A program made the position numbers and the translations under genes. From Dacryopinax spathularia (taxonomy: Eukaryota; Basidiomycota; Dacrymycetes; Dacrymycetales; Dacrymycetaceae), in NCBI GenBank assembly GCA_037974965.1, contig JBBPFI010000018.1:496001-560000 (forward strand): DNA of 64,000 bases, read 5' to 3'. Under the pieces are notes generated by a model. The model searched no databases. It was not told the origin of the DNA and was given only the letters and a program-made list of their open reading frames with translations. Each line of letters opens with the position of its first letter. Within the stretch, counting starts at the first letter, position 1. Of this stretch, positions 21,425 to 32,580 are shown in pieces.

Positions 21425-22777
21425 ATGCGCGCCTCGCTCGTCCGACTCTTACAATCAACCGTCCAAGGCTCGAATAATGCAAGGCTGAGGCTGGGTTTCA
21501 TAGGGCTCGGAGCAATGGGCCGACATATGGCTAGCAACCTGTACCGGAAGACGCTGCTCGAGCACCAGGCGAGCAAGAAGAGTCTCCAGACCCCTGCGCC
21601 CGCACTGCTGCTGTTTGACGCGAACGAGGCTGGAATCGTCAAGTTTCTCGATGACTTCCCGATGGAGAATAGGGATTTGGAGGAGATTGAGTTGGAGTTC
21701 GTGCCTACCCCTGAGATGTGCGTACCAACCGCACCATGAGAGACAGGGGGCGGGCCTGACCATATACCAATAGGCTGGCGCGGCGCTCGGATGTCATCTT
21801 TACTGCCCTTCCTTCGTCGCCGGAAGTCAAGTCGGTGTACTTGGGGGAGAATGGGATTCTGTCGGGATTGGGAACCGGAGAGGGAAAGCTCTGTGTGGAC
21901 GCGACGACCCTCGATGTCGCTGTAGCGCGTGACGTCGCCTCGGCAGTTAGCAACGTAGGTAGCCAGATGGTCGACGCGCCAATGTCGGGAGGTATGCCGA
22001 GAGGTCATGCCGGCATATGTCTCGGAATTGACGGAAGTGCAGGCATCGTGGGTGCGAAAGCAGGAACCCTTTCATTCATGGTAGGAGGGGAGGAAGCCGC
22101 TTTCAAGCGGGGTAGGCAAGCCGTAATACCCCATTGGTCGTTTCTCTGACCCTATTTTGCAAGCCGAGCCGTATCTTTCCAGAATGGGGAGTCGTGTGAT
22201 TCATTGTGGTCCGTCCGGCATGGGGTTAGCAGCGAAGATCTCGAATAAGTGAGTTGCACCCTCTTACAGAGACGTCATCCATCCATCCATCCATCCATCC
22301 ATTCTTCCGGGACTGAATGAATACCCAGCCTTATCCTTGGCATCAACCAAATTGCAGTTGCAGAAGGACTGCTGCTCGGCACGTCCCTTGGCCTGGACCC
22401 AGCACTGCTCACGGAGATAATCAACAACTCGACGGGCCGTAGCTGGCCAAGCAGCGTGAACAATCCCATTCCCGGTGCGCTAAAGCCCCCCGCAAGCCCA
22501 CCATGTGAACGGAACTACGAGGGTGGGTTCGCAAGCAAGTTGATGTTGAAGGTGCGCCTGCTTCTTCTTTCTCTTCTATATCCGGGCTAACTGCGCTCGA
22601 TGCTTCTAGGATCTGAACCTCGCGATGCGCGCTGCGGAAGACACCGGCGTGCCGTTACCCCTCGGTTCCAAGGCTACGGAAGAGTACAACGAGGTTGTGG
22701 AGGATGGAGAGCTGGCGAGGAAGGACTTTAGTGTAGTTTACCAGCACTTGCGGCGACAAATGCGTTCGCCGTCATAG
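21425..22777 (+). CDS. 3-hydroxyisobutyrate dehydrogenase, mitochondrial
   Basis: NAD-dependent oxidation of 3-hydroxyisobutyrate to methylmalonate semialdehyde in valine breakdown. The gene has five exons; the first intron is 21718-21773. The product starts with a short Arg-rich, amphipathic presequence (MRASLVRLLQSTVQG) of mitochondrial type. It is followed by the Rossmann motif GFIGLGAMGRHMASNL, the substrate loop DAPMSGG, and the catalytic-Lys motif GPSGMGLAAKISNN. The C-terminal all-alpha domain contains GLLLGTSLGLDPALL and DLNLAMRAAEDTGVPLPLG. The length of about 370 residues is slightly long because of inserts, such as the linker after residue 40. The ATG at 21425 is preferred over an in-frame upstream start because it opens the presequence. 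One intron carries a CATC microsatellite. Confidence 0.92.
22276..22303 (+). repeat. (CATC)n microsatellite inside an intron
   Basis: About seven perfect CATC units lie in the intron of the 3-hydroxyisobutyrate dehydrogenase gene that runs from about 22250 to 22329, downstream of the GMGLAAKISNN exon. They sit between the donor and the branch-site region, so length changes should not alter the protein. Confidence 0.9.
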
Positions 22778-24315
22778 CAACAATGGTAAGGAAAATAATT
22801 CACAGGGGGTGTCAACCCATTTTTTTCCGGCGAACGATTCCGCCGATCGGCGGAAAGACTTCCTCGAACGGAGAGAGTGATGATCGCCGAGTCCCAGCAG
22901 AAGCTTGCAAGTCAGCCTAGCAATCCTCGATGCACAGATATATTTGGCAATTATTTTGCTATTTACAGTACGGCCGATTCGAATGCTTTGCGGAGAGGAC
23001 CCAAGCACACGATGTTGCGCTCAGGTACATACTTGCCTTTGCCCTGAGCGGACCTGCAATGGGCCTTGGCGGATGAGTGAGCAACATTATCGATCGCATC
23101 GGGCCCAGCTGATCCGACAGAGATACCGGCTGGACGACCGATGGACCGGCGATGGCAACCCCCTTTTCTCGTTACCCTTCTCTCGGAAGGGTGCCCGGAC
23201 ATAAGGAAGGTCTTGTATCCGGCATTTCGTAAGCAATCGTAAGCCCAGGGGGGAAGTCGTCATGGACGTCGTAACCTCCACTTTCCCCATCGAAAGTGTG
23301 CAATTGAAACCTGTTCGAATTCGGCCCAAGTTCTGATGGCGAGCGGACATAGAAGGAGCTAGAGAAAATATTTTCTTGTTAGAGACATGACATCAAGACA
23401 TGTACATGCCGAAAACACGAGGCGTCGACTGCTGATGGATCGCAGCAAAGGACAAGCTCGCTCCGCTGCTCGGAACTTTCGGTTTGAAGGCCCGCGCAGA
23501 CCTTAGAACTCCCCCTTAGCCCGGCGCAGATCTGCCGAAATATGAAATCTGTACTATCTCGGAGTGTGAATTTATCAGAATTCTGCGGGGTCGAGGGGTC
23601 GCGTTTCAGATGAGGATTCCGCGACAGTCATCAGCGGAACTGTGAAAGCTCCGGCGCGTGGCTTGAATCAAAAACAAATAGAAAACAAGGGGTCGAGCTG
23701 TCAAAGTCGAAAGTGCTAGTATAAAGAAGGTGAAAACCGAACGATAGAAGCATGGTTTGCAACTCTACTTGTTACGTGGGCCGGAGGGTTTCGAGGATGA
23801 TTGTGGCAGGATTTCCGAGTCTGTAATGGGCCGGATGCACTGCATTCCGATGCGAAAGTGCTTCTAAATGCCTCCGAATGAGCCGGGGAAGGTGTTGTGT
23901 CCACCAGGCACACACCTTTACCTCCCATCGCAACCGCCGACGGTGCTCTGCGCGGGGGAATGATTCGCACCTTCCTTCCTCGTCGCTAACGAAAACCGTA
24001 TGGTCACACACCTTCTCGTTCTTCCCTCTCTTATAATACCCTAAATCCTCATTTCCAATCCTACCCCCCATCAGAGCGCACACAGCATATAAGCGCCTAT
24101 CTCCCCTCAGTCAATCCTCAGTTCTCCCCCCTCTTCTGCTTCAAACGCGTTGCTGGACACATTGGCCATCAGAGAACGAAAAGTCGACACGAATCGCTAC
24201 CCCTTCCCTTCGGCGTCGATCGCTGTGTGGTGCATCGTACGAGCACTTCCCTATATCACAAGTCTCGGTCTATAAGTGGCCGTCACTGCACCTAATCGTC
24301 TGAGACATTACGACC
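22778..24315. other. Intergenic region upstream of the SDR-family gene
   Basis: About 1.5 kb without a recognisable gene. The left part includes the 3' flank of the dehydrogenase, with a TTTTTTTCC run near 22830. The right part becomes CT-rich from about 24010, with GCATATAAGCGCC at about 24086-24098 as a possible TATA-like element some 220 bp before the ATG at 24316. Confidence 0.4.
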
Positions 24316-25932
24316 ATGTCTCGTTCTTCTCCCAAACCGAATGTGCTCATCGTTGGTGCGGATGTTGCCCTATACATGGTCTAACCACACTCTGATCCGT
24401 TCATCTTCATCTGTAGGTGGTATGCACACTGTCGCTCGCCACTTCGCTCAGTCTCTGTTCCCACCAAATGCTCCGCCGCTGGTTGAGGTGCGTCATGATT
24501 GTCTCATATTTGCCAACTCAGGCCTGACATTCCCTACAGCGCCTGAGGATGGTCGACAAGGCCTTAGTCGAGCCAATACCCACGGCATACATTGGACCCG
24601 ACTTCGCAGAGTTCACCCATCGACCGGAGGTCGACTACTCGCAGGTCAACCTGACCCTGCCTGATCGCTTACCCGCCGTATTCGCTCCGCCTGACAATGG
24701 ACGTCCTTGGGATTTGGTGTTCGACTTCTTGGGAGATGTGGGTTATGATGCGATGGAACGCGTACGTCTTGATTTTGCAGCATATATGCGCTTTCTCTCA
24801 CCCTCTGGCAACAGTTCATGAAGATGCACACGTACACCGCATCGGTCAATTGCGGGATAGAGGCTGCCAAACACCCTAGTGTCAAGGCATACGTCAGGCT
24901 GACTTGGGGCTACTATCTGTGCGACAATGACCGCCACCATACTGAGGATGAAGATCTCGAGCCGGATGGCCTCAGAGGCGAGTGGTGGCATGAGACGCTG
25001 AGATCGCTTGCGAACATACCAAAGTGCGCATATCCTCCGCCCAATCCTCTTCAGAGACTGACGAGGAGTGCAGCCTTCCCCTCGTCATCATGCGTGCTGC
25101 TATCCCTTATGGTCCTTACTGCACTATCGGCCTTGCGCAACACATCTTGCTCGGCGAAATCTACCGCTTCAAACAGCGCAAGATGCGCTATCTGTGGGGT
25201 CCTGGCCTTCGTCTCAATACTGTGCATACCGACGACATTGCTGGCGCCTGCTGGCAGGCGGCGATGTGGATGGCCACTGTCGGTCGTACTGCCGCGCTCA
25301 GTCAGGCTGGCGAGGCTCTACACTTCCACAACGACCCGGAAAAGTTGGCACATACGGTGCCACCTCCTATCCCGCCTGAGCAAGTACCCCGAGCGGTTTT
25401 GTTCAATCTCGTACGTGCAGTCCGCATCTTTCTCTCGAGCAGACCTCTGATATCGTTCCAGGTGGATGCGGGCGATACTACTCAGGCCAGTCTAGGCCGC
25501 GCCATCGCGGAGGTCTTCAACATCTCTATCGGCTACCGCTACGTGCCGGACGACATCACTATGGAAGAGATGGATATTATATGTGCAGGGATCAACAACT
25601 GGCACGGGGCCGCCTGGCAGAAGCTGTGCGAGATGAACGACCCGCCTATGGAGTACCCCTGGCTGCAAGCCTGGCTCGACACGCACGACTTGCTGTGGGT
25701 GCCGAGCTCCTGGGATGGCTCGAAGTTAGCACGGATCGTGCAGTATCAGCTGAAGAGGCCTCAACTCACTGCGGCTCTGATTCGCCAGATCGTCGACCTG
25801 TGGAAGGAAGACGGCACGCTTCCTCGCGTGAATGCTGTCGACCCCTCGGACTCCGATAGCGACGACGAAGCGTACCAGGCAAACGACGACGAAGAAGGAG
25901 AAGGAGAAGAGGAACAGGAGGCGTCCGAGTAA
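24316..25932 (+). CDS. Extended short-chain dehydrogenase/epimerase-like NAD(P)-binding protein
   Basis: Six or so exons. The N-terminus reads PNVLIVGGMHTVARHF, an atypical Rossmann turn (GGMHTVARH) split by an intron. Downstream come DLVFDFLGDVGYDA, VNCGIEAAKHPSVKAYVRLTWGYY, the SDR-like LPLVIMRAAIPYGPYCTIGLAQHILLGE and LNTVHTDDIAGACW, where the V-H-T-x-D-x-A pattern is typical of extended SDRs of the epimerase/dehydratase clan. The canonical YxxxK catalytic pair is not obvious, so enzymatic activity is uncertain. The C-terminus is an acidic tail of Asp/Glu/Ser, about 30 residues, which is unusual for the clan. The total is about 440 residues. The gene converges on the SNF2 gene. The reaction and substrate are unknown. 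Confidence 0.78.
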
Positions 25933-26727
25933 TGCCCTCTCTCAACGACCAGCAACTCAAAGCTTGTACCATATCACATCTTTTTCTGCGCGTTTTCCCG
26001 ATCTCACTCGCCTCGACTCGACTCGGGCTCATCAACGGCAGCTGCGTCCGGGACAGCCGCCACTAATACTACGCAACCACGTTGCAACTGATTCCCGGAT
26101 TTCATCATCATCATCATCAATCTCATCTCACGACGAACACGACCTTCACTTCACTTCAATTCTGTACGACCTCCGGTACTCTCCGAACGGGTCTCGTCTG
26201 TAATCCATGGCCGGTCTCAACGAACCGTACTTGCCATCACATCATCACGCTCTGCGGAGCGGTAATCTGGGTGCGAACCGATAATCGCGAAATAGTTGCT
26301 AGTTACATTTTCTTCACTCGAGGTAACCGAATGTGTACCATACTTAGGTGTCAGGCGCTTAATAGTACCAAATGTGTTTCTGAATCTTGGGCTTCGTGCC
26401 GTGTCCTGTGATGGGTAGTCGACGTATGCAGGAAGCTGTTTGGTCGGCGGGTTCGGAAAGCAGCAATCACACCACCTCTGTGAGCGGCATGCAGTTATGC
26501 AGCTTACGTCAGGGAAGAGACGAGCTCTCAATGATGGGATAGCAGCCGGCGCCCGATAAAAAGTCGAATAAGCAGTATAAAATTGTTAGGCCGAATAGCC
26601 GGCGGTATACACAGAGACAAGATTCGTTGCAACTACAGGTATCAATGACCGGAACAAGAACAAGAGATTATGTCACAAGATATGCTACTCATCTGCCGCC
26701 TCCCTAATTCCCATACGTAGAAAAGCA
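25933..26727. other. Convergent intergenic region, SDR gene and SNF2 gene
   Basis: About 800 bp between two stop codons. It contains an ATCATCATC run near 26105 and nothing recognisable as a gene; it should hold both 3' UTRs. Confidence 0.4.
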
Positions 26728-29706
26728 TCACTCGTCGCCTTCGCCCATAACCTTGGCGAGTCGCTCAGATGCCTCATCGACCTGGGTTTCGATGACCTCG
26801 AAGGAGACGCCCTTGGCTTTGAGTCTCTTCTCCTCGACACCCTTCTTTGGTGTGGAAGCAGCAGCTCGCTTGACCTCGCTCGCGCCCGCCGACCAGCCGG
26901 TCGCACGACCCGAGAAGACCTCCGGGCTTCGATCCAGCAGCACTTCGAGATCCTTGTCCGAGATGATCTCGTCTCCCTGCGCGACGATGTTGATCTTCTC
27001 TCCTTCCAAAGCGAGCAGACTAGCCGCCATCTCGGCTAGACTCTCGCGCTTCGTCTCCATCGTACCGTCCGGTCGCCGGAATTTGCCTTTCGCGATGACG
27101 AGCGCTTCGAGCTTCCTCTTCTGAGCCGCACGCTGCAGGATGTTCGTCTCGATCGTGTGAGCAGCGACGAGACGGAAAATGAGAACTGGCTTCTTCTGGC
27201 CGATCCGATGTGCTCGATCTTGTGCTTGCAGATCCATCTGCGGATTCCAGTCCTGGTCGTAGAAGATGACCGTGTCTGCCGAAACGAGATTGATGCCCAG
27301 CCCGCCTGCACGGGTGGAAAGTAGGAAGAGCCGCGGCGCATCGGGCGCGTTGCCGCCTTTGTTGAAACGGTCCATCTCCGATCGACGGTCCAAAGGCGAT
27401 GTCGAACCGTCGATTCGGCATATATCCCAGCCTTTGAACTCAGTCGCCCAATCTTGGATAATGTCGAGCATGGTCGTGAACTGGCTGAAAAGGAGAACCT
27501 TGTGGTCTTGCTTGAACAGGGCATCGAGTAACCGGTCGAGAAGCAGCATCTTGCCGCTTGCACCGACGAGCTCCTCGTTGACTACCTGTTGGCCCGTAGT
27601 AGGATCGACGGGCCACTCGAAGAGGAAAGGATGCGAGCAGACTTTTCGTAGTTGCATGACCCGGTTCTGCAGGTTCATATTGGCCACCGACTTGCCTGTA
27701 ACCGAGTTAGACTGGCTTCTCACACGGAGCCATGTGCGAACGTACGAGCTTTAGCGAGCATATACTCCGCGCCGACCTCCTCAGCCGTCTTCTCGTCATC
27801 ATCCTCGACCTCTACCGGTTTCCCGGCGTTCTGCTCGAGTTCCTTCAGGTACTTGCTGTCGTTGTCTTCCAAGGCGTGTGCATAGCTGATTCGCTTGCCT
27901 TTTCGCAGCTTTCGCTTATAGCGACCTCCAGACTTCTCCTCGTCCTCGTCTTCGCTTTCCGACTCGACGGGCGCCAGCTTCGCGGCCTTCTTTGCGCTTC
28001 CCAGCTTCTTCTCTATCAGCCAGTCTCGCACTCCTCCGCCAGCAATGGCCTTGTACAGCTCGCTTTGCAGTTGCGTAAGAGGCGCATACAGAACGTATTC
28101 CTTCTTCGGCGGTAAGTCGATTTCGACGTCCGTCTTCAGTCGTCTGAGCAAGAAGGGCTTCAAGATGTTGTGCAGGGAGTTGACGATTTGGGCTGTCTGC
28201 TCTGAGGAGAGCGTCTCGGCCGAGTCCGGGTTGCCGGACGTGATGTCGTCGAAATTGAACCTGTGCTGATGCGTAAGACCGCATGTATGCGCTTTCAAAG
28301 GGGACGAACCATTGTTGGAAAGCATCCAAATCATCAAAGATATCGGGCAGAATGAAATTCAGCAAGCTCCACAATTCCGCAAGATTGTTCTGCTTAGATG
28401 TCAGCCTTAGTCACCCAGGCCGGTATTGGCTGGACGCACCTGCAAGGGCGTTCCGGTCAAGATCAGCCGGTTGTCCGACCGATACTGCTTGATCTCCTTG
28501 ATGATCCTGCTCTCCATGTTTTTCAGACGATGTCCCTCATCGACAATAAGGTGCTTCCAGTGGAACCCGCTGAGGAACGCCTTGTCTCGAATGACCATCT
28601 CGTATGTCGTGACGACTATGGGGAACGATTCTTCTGAGTTGATCGAGGGTGTGCCTGTGCGGGTGCCGGGGAGGGATTTTCGACCAGCGGGCTTGATGAG
28701 TCGTGGCTTCTTTGGAGCGGGTCCACGCTCCTTCTGGGGTGGAACGAGCACTGTCCGCTGCAGCTCGCGACGCTCCTCTGGGTTGCCGTGATACATCACT
28801 ACGGGGATCTGCTGCATGTCAGCATGGTCATTCCGAGGGGGTAGGGCATAGAGAAGGGCGTACGGAGGGTGTGAACTTCTCAAACTCAAGTACCCAATTG
28901 TGCATCACGCTCAGAGGGCACACGATGAGAAACGGGCCCCAGACACCATGCTCACGGAGATGAGCAAGAAGGGCAATCACTTGAAGCGTCTTCCCCAGAC
29001 CCATCTACAATACAGGTATCAGAGATATCGTGTTTGGGGGCAGGAACATCGTACCTCATCCGCGAGGATGCCGTTCAGACCGTTCGAGTGTAACGTTACG
29101 AGCCAGCTGAGGCCGGCGCGTTGGTACGGGCGAAGGGTAGCACCGGTGACAAGTTTGGGCTGCTCAATCCACGGCGCGTCGTCCTTCTCCTCTTGCTTCT
29201 GAGCGGCAGCGTCGATGGTCTAATGACGCATATACTCAGCTCCTCGGCCTCTATGGGAAGCAGCGTGACGTACCTCTTCATCGATGACATCCCCAAGCTC
29301 ATATTCCTCTCGTCCTCGTTTCTTTGCCGCGTCCTTGGCTGGGCGACCCTTTCGTCCCGGCTTGCCCTGCTCGACTGCGCGCTCTCGTTTTGCCCGCTCG
29401 ACAGACTGTTTCTGCATGATGTCGCGCATAATGCCGCTGTAGGCAGTGCTCTGCCGGAGCAGATACTGCAGCCGTGCAAAACGCTTCGTGTTATCCTGGG
29501 GAGGGGCATCAGCAAGAGTACACACCATGGCGGGAGCGTTTGCGCACCGCATCAGCTGTTAGGGGAGGAGGTGGACCAGCCTCGGCGGACGACTTCATGT
29601 CCTCCGTCTGGGAGGTCGCCTCGAGAGGCGTCTCTGGCCCAACGGTGGATACGGCGGACGAGTCCATGATTAAGCTAGGAGGGGGCGAAGAGCTAGTAGC
29701 GGACAT
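26728..29706 (-). CDS. SNF2-family chromatin remodeller, LSH/HELLS-DDM1-Irc5 type
   Basis: ATP-dependent DNA translocase of the LSH/DDM1/Irc5 branch, acting in the nucleus on nucleosomes. The ATG is at 29704-29706 and the stop at 26728-26730, with short introns between, and the product is roughly 850-900 residues. In order it has a charged N-terminus, then [17 protein letters not shown], which resembles the pre-helicase region of LSH. The helicase lobe follows: [22 protein letters not shown] (motif I), VDEGHRLKN (motif II, DEGH), LILTGTP (III), then an inserted acidic Lys-rich segment ([13 protein letters not shown]). Lobe 2 has [62 protein letters not shown]. The first intron is best read as removing about 51 nt after the LTADA codons. 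It is divergent from the M1PDH gene. A broken copy of the DEGH region lies at 13018-13510. Confidence 0.92.
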
Positions 29707-30159
29707 TCCAGCTAATTGCAGGCAGCGAGACCGGAATAAGAGAAGCAAGAGGTGCAGCAACAAGAGACAAGGCCAGGGAGAGGACGAGAGATATTACGAG
29801 ACAGACAACGGTCTGCTCCGGAAGGACGAAAGCTGCTGTATCCAAAACGGGCCAAAGCGGTTCTGGCCTTTCCAGTCACCCGCGTCGCGAGACAGAGACG
29901 GCGCGATCGACAACGCGCCGCACATGACAAACATTGCGCGTATGTGGCTGTGCTTGCGAGTCTTCTCCAGATCGCGGTTGGGCGACTGACGTCAGGGCTT
30001 ATAGTGACGCTAGGACGGCCTGGTGATTGTCTGTTTGGGTCATGGCAGGGATGAGACTTTGGGGCTGTTAGGATGTAGCGAGGACATATTCAGGTACGCC
30101 TACCCTTTGACTCTACTCTACACAAGCAGTCTTACAGCCTCATCATCTACTAGATCGTG
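29707..30159. promoter_or_regulatory. Shared divergent promoter region, SNF2 and M1PDH genes
   Basis: About 450 bp between two divergent start codons, so both promoters and leaders lie here. I see no clear TATA box and no additional gene. Confidence 0.45.
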
Positions 30160-31424
30160 ATGCATACTCCTAATGATGCGAGCAAGAAGGCAGTTCACTT
30201 TGGCGCGGGCAACATAGGCCGTGGTTTCATCGGCCCGCTGCTCGCAAATTCGGGTTATCATGTTGTGTTTGCGGACGTCGACGAGGGGACGATCAGCAAG
30301 CTGAACGAGGTAGACACGTATGGGGTACATATCCTGGACAGTGCGTCTTTCCTCCCGCCCTCCTGGACAGGCTGGTGCTGACCCGCCATGGTGTAGAGAA
30401 TGAGGAAGCCCGTCACGTCGACACAATCGGCAATGTCTCAGGCGTGCTGTCGCACAAGCCAGACGCACAGCAGCAGATCGCCGATCCTGCCGTCCAACTC
30501 ATCACCACAGCTGTGGGACCGAACGTTCTCCCCAAAATTGCGCCAACAATTGCAAAGGGCTTGTCGGAGCGGAGAAAGAAGGCGCCTGACGCAGGACTGA
30601 ATGTCATCGCCTGCGAAAACAAGGTCGGAGCGACTGCGACTTTGCGGGACGACGTGTTCGAAGCTCTACCATCGGAGGAGGACAAGACGTGGGTGAAAGA
30701 GCATGTTGGATTTGCGAACTGCTCCGTGGACCGGATCGTACCGCCGTTCGACCCGAGCGAGGACCCAGAAGCAGAAACAGACCTAGATGTCGGAGTGGAA
30801 GGGTTCTTCGAGTGGGTCGTCGAGGCCCCAGCACTCAAGGACCCTAAGCCAAACGTGGATGGCATGACGCTCACGGACGACCTCGAGGCATACGTGGAGC
30901 GCAAGCTGTACACTCTCAATACCGGCCATGCCACCACCGCCTACCTCGGATACTTGAAGGGCCTACCCACGATTGACGTTGCCATTTCTGATCCGGACAT
31001 TCGCAAGGCTGTGGAAGGCGCACTCAGGCAGTCGGGCGCTGCGCTCATCAAGAAACATAAATTTAAGCCCGAGGAGCACGAGGCATATATCAAGAAGATC
31101 CTCACTCGGTTCGAGAATCCCGCGCTGAAGGACAGCACCGACCGAGTTGGACGTCAGCCGCTGCGTAAGCTGGGCAAACAAGACCGACTGGTTGGGCCAG
31201 CGACGATGTGTCGCGAGCTCGGGCTCCCGAACGACTGGCTGCTCAATGCAGTCGCCGCGTGCTTGTTGTATGATGATCAGGAGGACGAGCAGGCGCGCGA
31301 GCTTAAGGGGATGATCGAGAAAGACGGGCTGGACAAGGTCGTCAAGGAGCTTACTGGATTCAATGACGATGAAGTCGGTACGGTCAAGGAGAAGTACGAA
31401 GAGCTCAAGAAATGGAAGCATTAG
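30160..31424 (+). CDS. Mannitol-1-phosphate 5-dehydrogenase
   Basis: Interconverts fructose-6-phosphate and mannitol-1-phosphate with NAD(H), the entry to the fungal mannitol pool. Two exons: the first runs to about 30340 and the second from about 30398 to the stop. The join is in frame and gives [15 protein letters not shown]. The N-terminal Rossmann motif [17 protein letters not shown] is diagnostic of MtlD-type enzymes. [12 protein letters not shown] and the polyol-dehydrogenase catalytic pattern [18 protein letters not shown] follow. The length, close to 400 residues, is normal. The ATG at 30160 is used; a GTG three bases earlier is not a credible start. It is likely cytosolic, and there is no targeting signal. 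It starts divergently from the SNF2 gene, and no functional link is implied. Confidence 0.93.
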
Positions 31425-32580
31425 TAAGCGGTGGGGCCGTACGACGGTCGGGGTACGAAGGACCGTGTTAGAAGCAGTCGCGGTGAACATGTATGCATAC
31501 CATGTTGTGTACACTTGCCTGATGGGCCGCGGATCGATGAGGCGCCTTCTTTTAATTAGTATGCAATAAGATTGCCGACCGGCCCGAGCTTCTGCATTCA
31601 TAGACGCGCGTGGGAGCCTTCAATCACCGCACAGCAACGCCGTCTTCTTTTAGCCGCTCCATATAACACCTGATCAACTTTGTGCAACTTACGTGGGTAA
31701 CCATCGCTCAGCTTTCCCACTCGGCCATATCGTGTTGGTGGGTTTCCCCCTCTTGCAGAAACACAATCGCACAAATCTCATTCACGCCCTGTCAGCTTGG
31801 TGATATCGCCCAGCTCCGCCGATGCATATCGCGGCTGGCCAGGTCGCTGTCTCATTCATTTTCATTGATAGGGATAAACAGGAACGCTCGTTCATAAGAT
31901 CCGAGATAATGAAGGGGGAACTATGGGGGAGACCTGGAGAAATAGGCGCCCATTGGACAACGCCAAGAGCCCAAAATGGGTGGTAGGCAATGAAGCGGGA
32001 CCACAACTGACAGGTCGTGCCGAAGCTGACCCGAACGGCCGAACAAATCGTGACATCGCGTGACCTGGACTCAGGGACGGAAGCATGATAGAGAATCTGT
32101 CTGCGGGGCTTTGTTTCCCACCGGTCCTTTCCGTTCTCCGCAATCGCGGGCTATCGTTTTGGTGGGGATTCGGTACAACCCGCCGCAAGTTCGGATAACT
32201 TTATCGCGATAGCCGAGGAATGACAGCATCGACAAAGGTCATTATCATTTGGGCGTCGCCACCTCCATTGAGTGCTAGCGACGCGATTGGCTGTGTGGCA
32301 CCTGCTTCCTTCCTTGAGCTGCTTCTTTTTCCTGTATTGCGAATACACCGACGGACTTTCACGACGTGCACCATGCTGTTCCTTCACCGATAAGGCAATC
32401 AACTAGAGACTCTATCGTAACGGATGAACAGCTTCGCGAACCGGCATAAATATATGGCGCCATGGAGGTGTGCCTGAAACCCCCAGCTGAGAACGGTTCG
32501 TGCTCCAGCTGTCCTGTGCTCGCTTTCGTTTCTCTTCTCTCTACGGTCTCGTGGCCCATTAGCAAGATCAACCCTTCAGA
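31425..32580. promoter_or_regulatory. Intergenic region and promoter of permease 2
   Basis: About 1.15 kb without a gene. The left side holds the 3' flank of the M1PDH gene. CATAAATATATGG at about 32445-32457 is a plausible TATA element roughly 130 bp before the ATG at 32581, and the bases just upstream of the ATG are CT-rich (TCGTTTCTCTTCTCTC). Regulation cannot be deduced further. Confidence 0.4.

Noticed and set aside
22276-22303. A CRISPR-like or minisatellite array
   Set aside because: It is a simple 4-bp microsatellite inside an intron.
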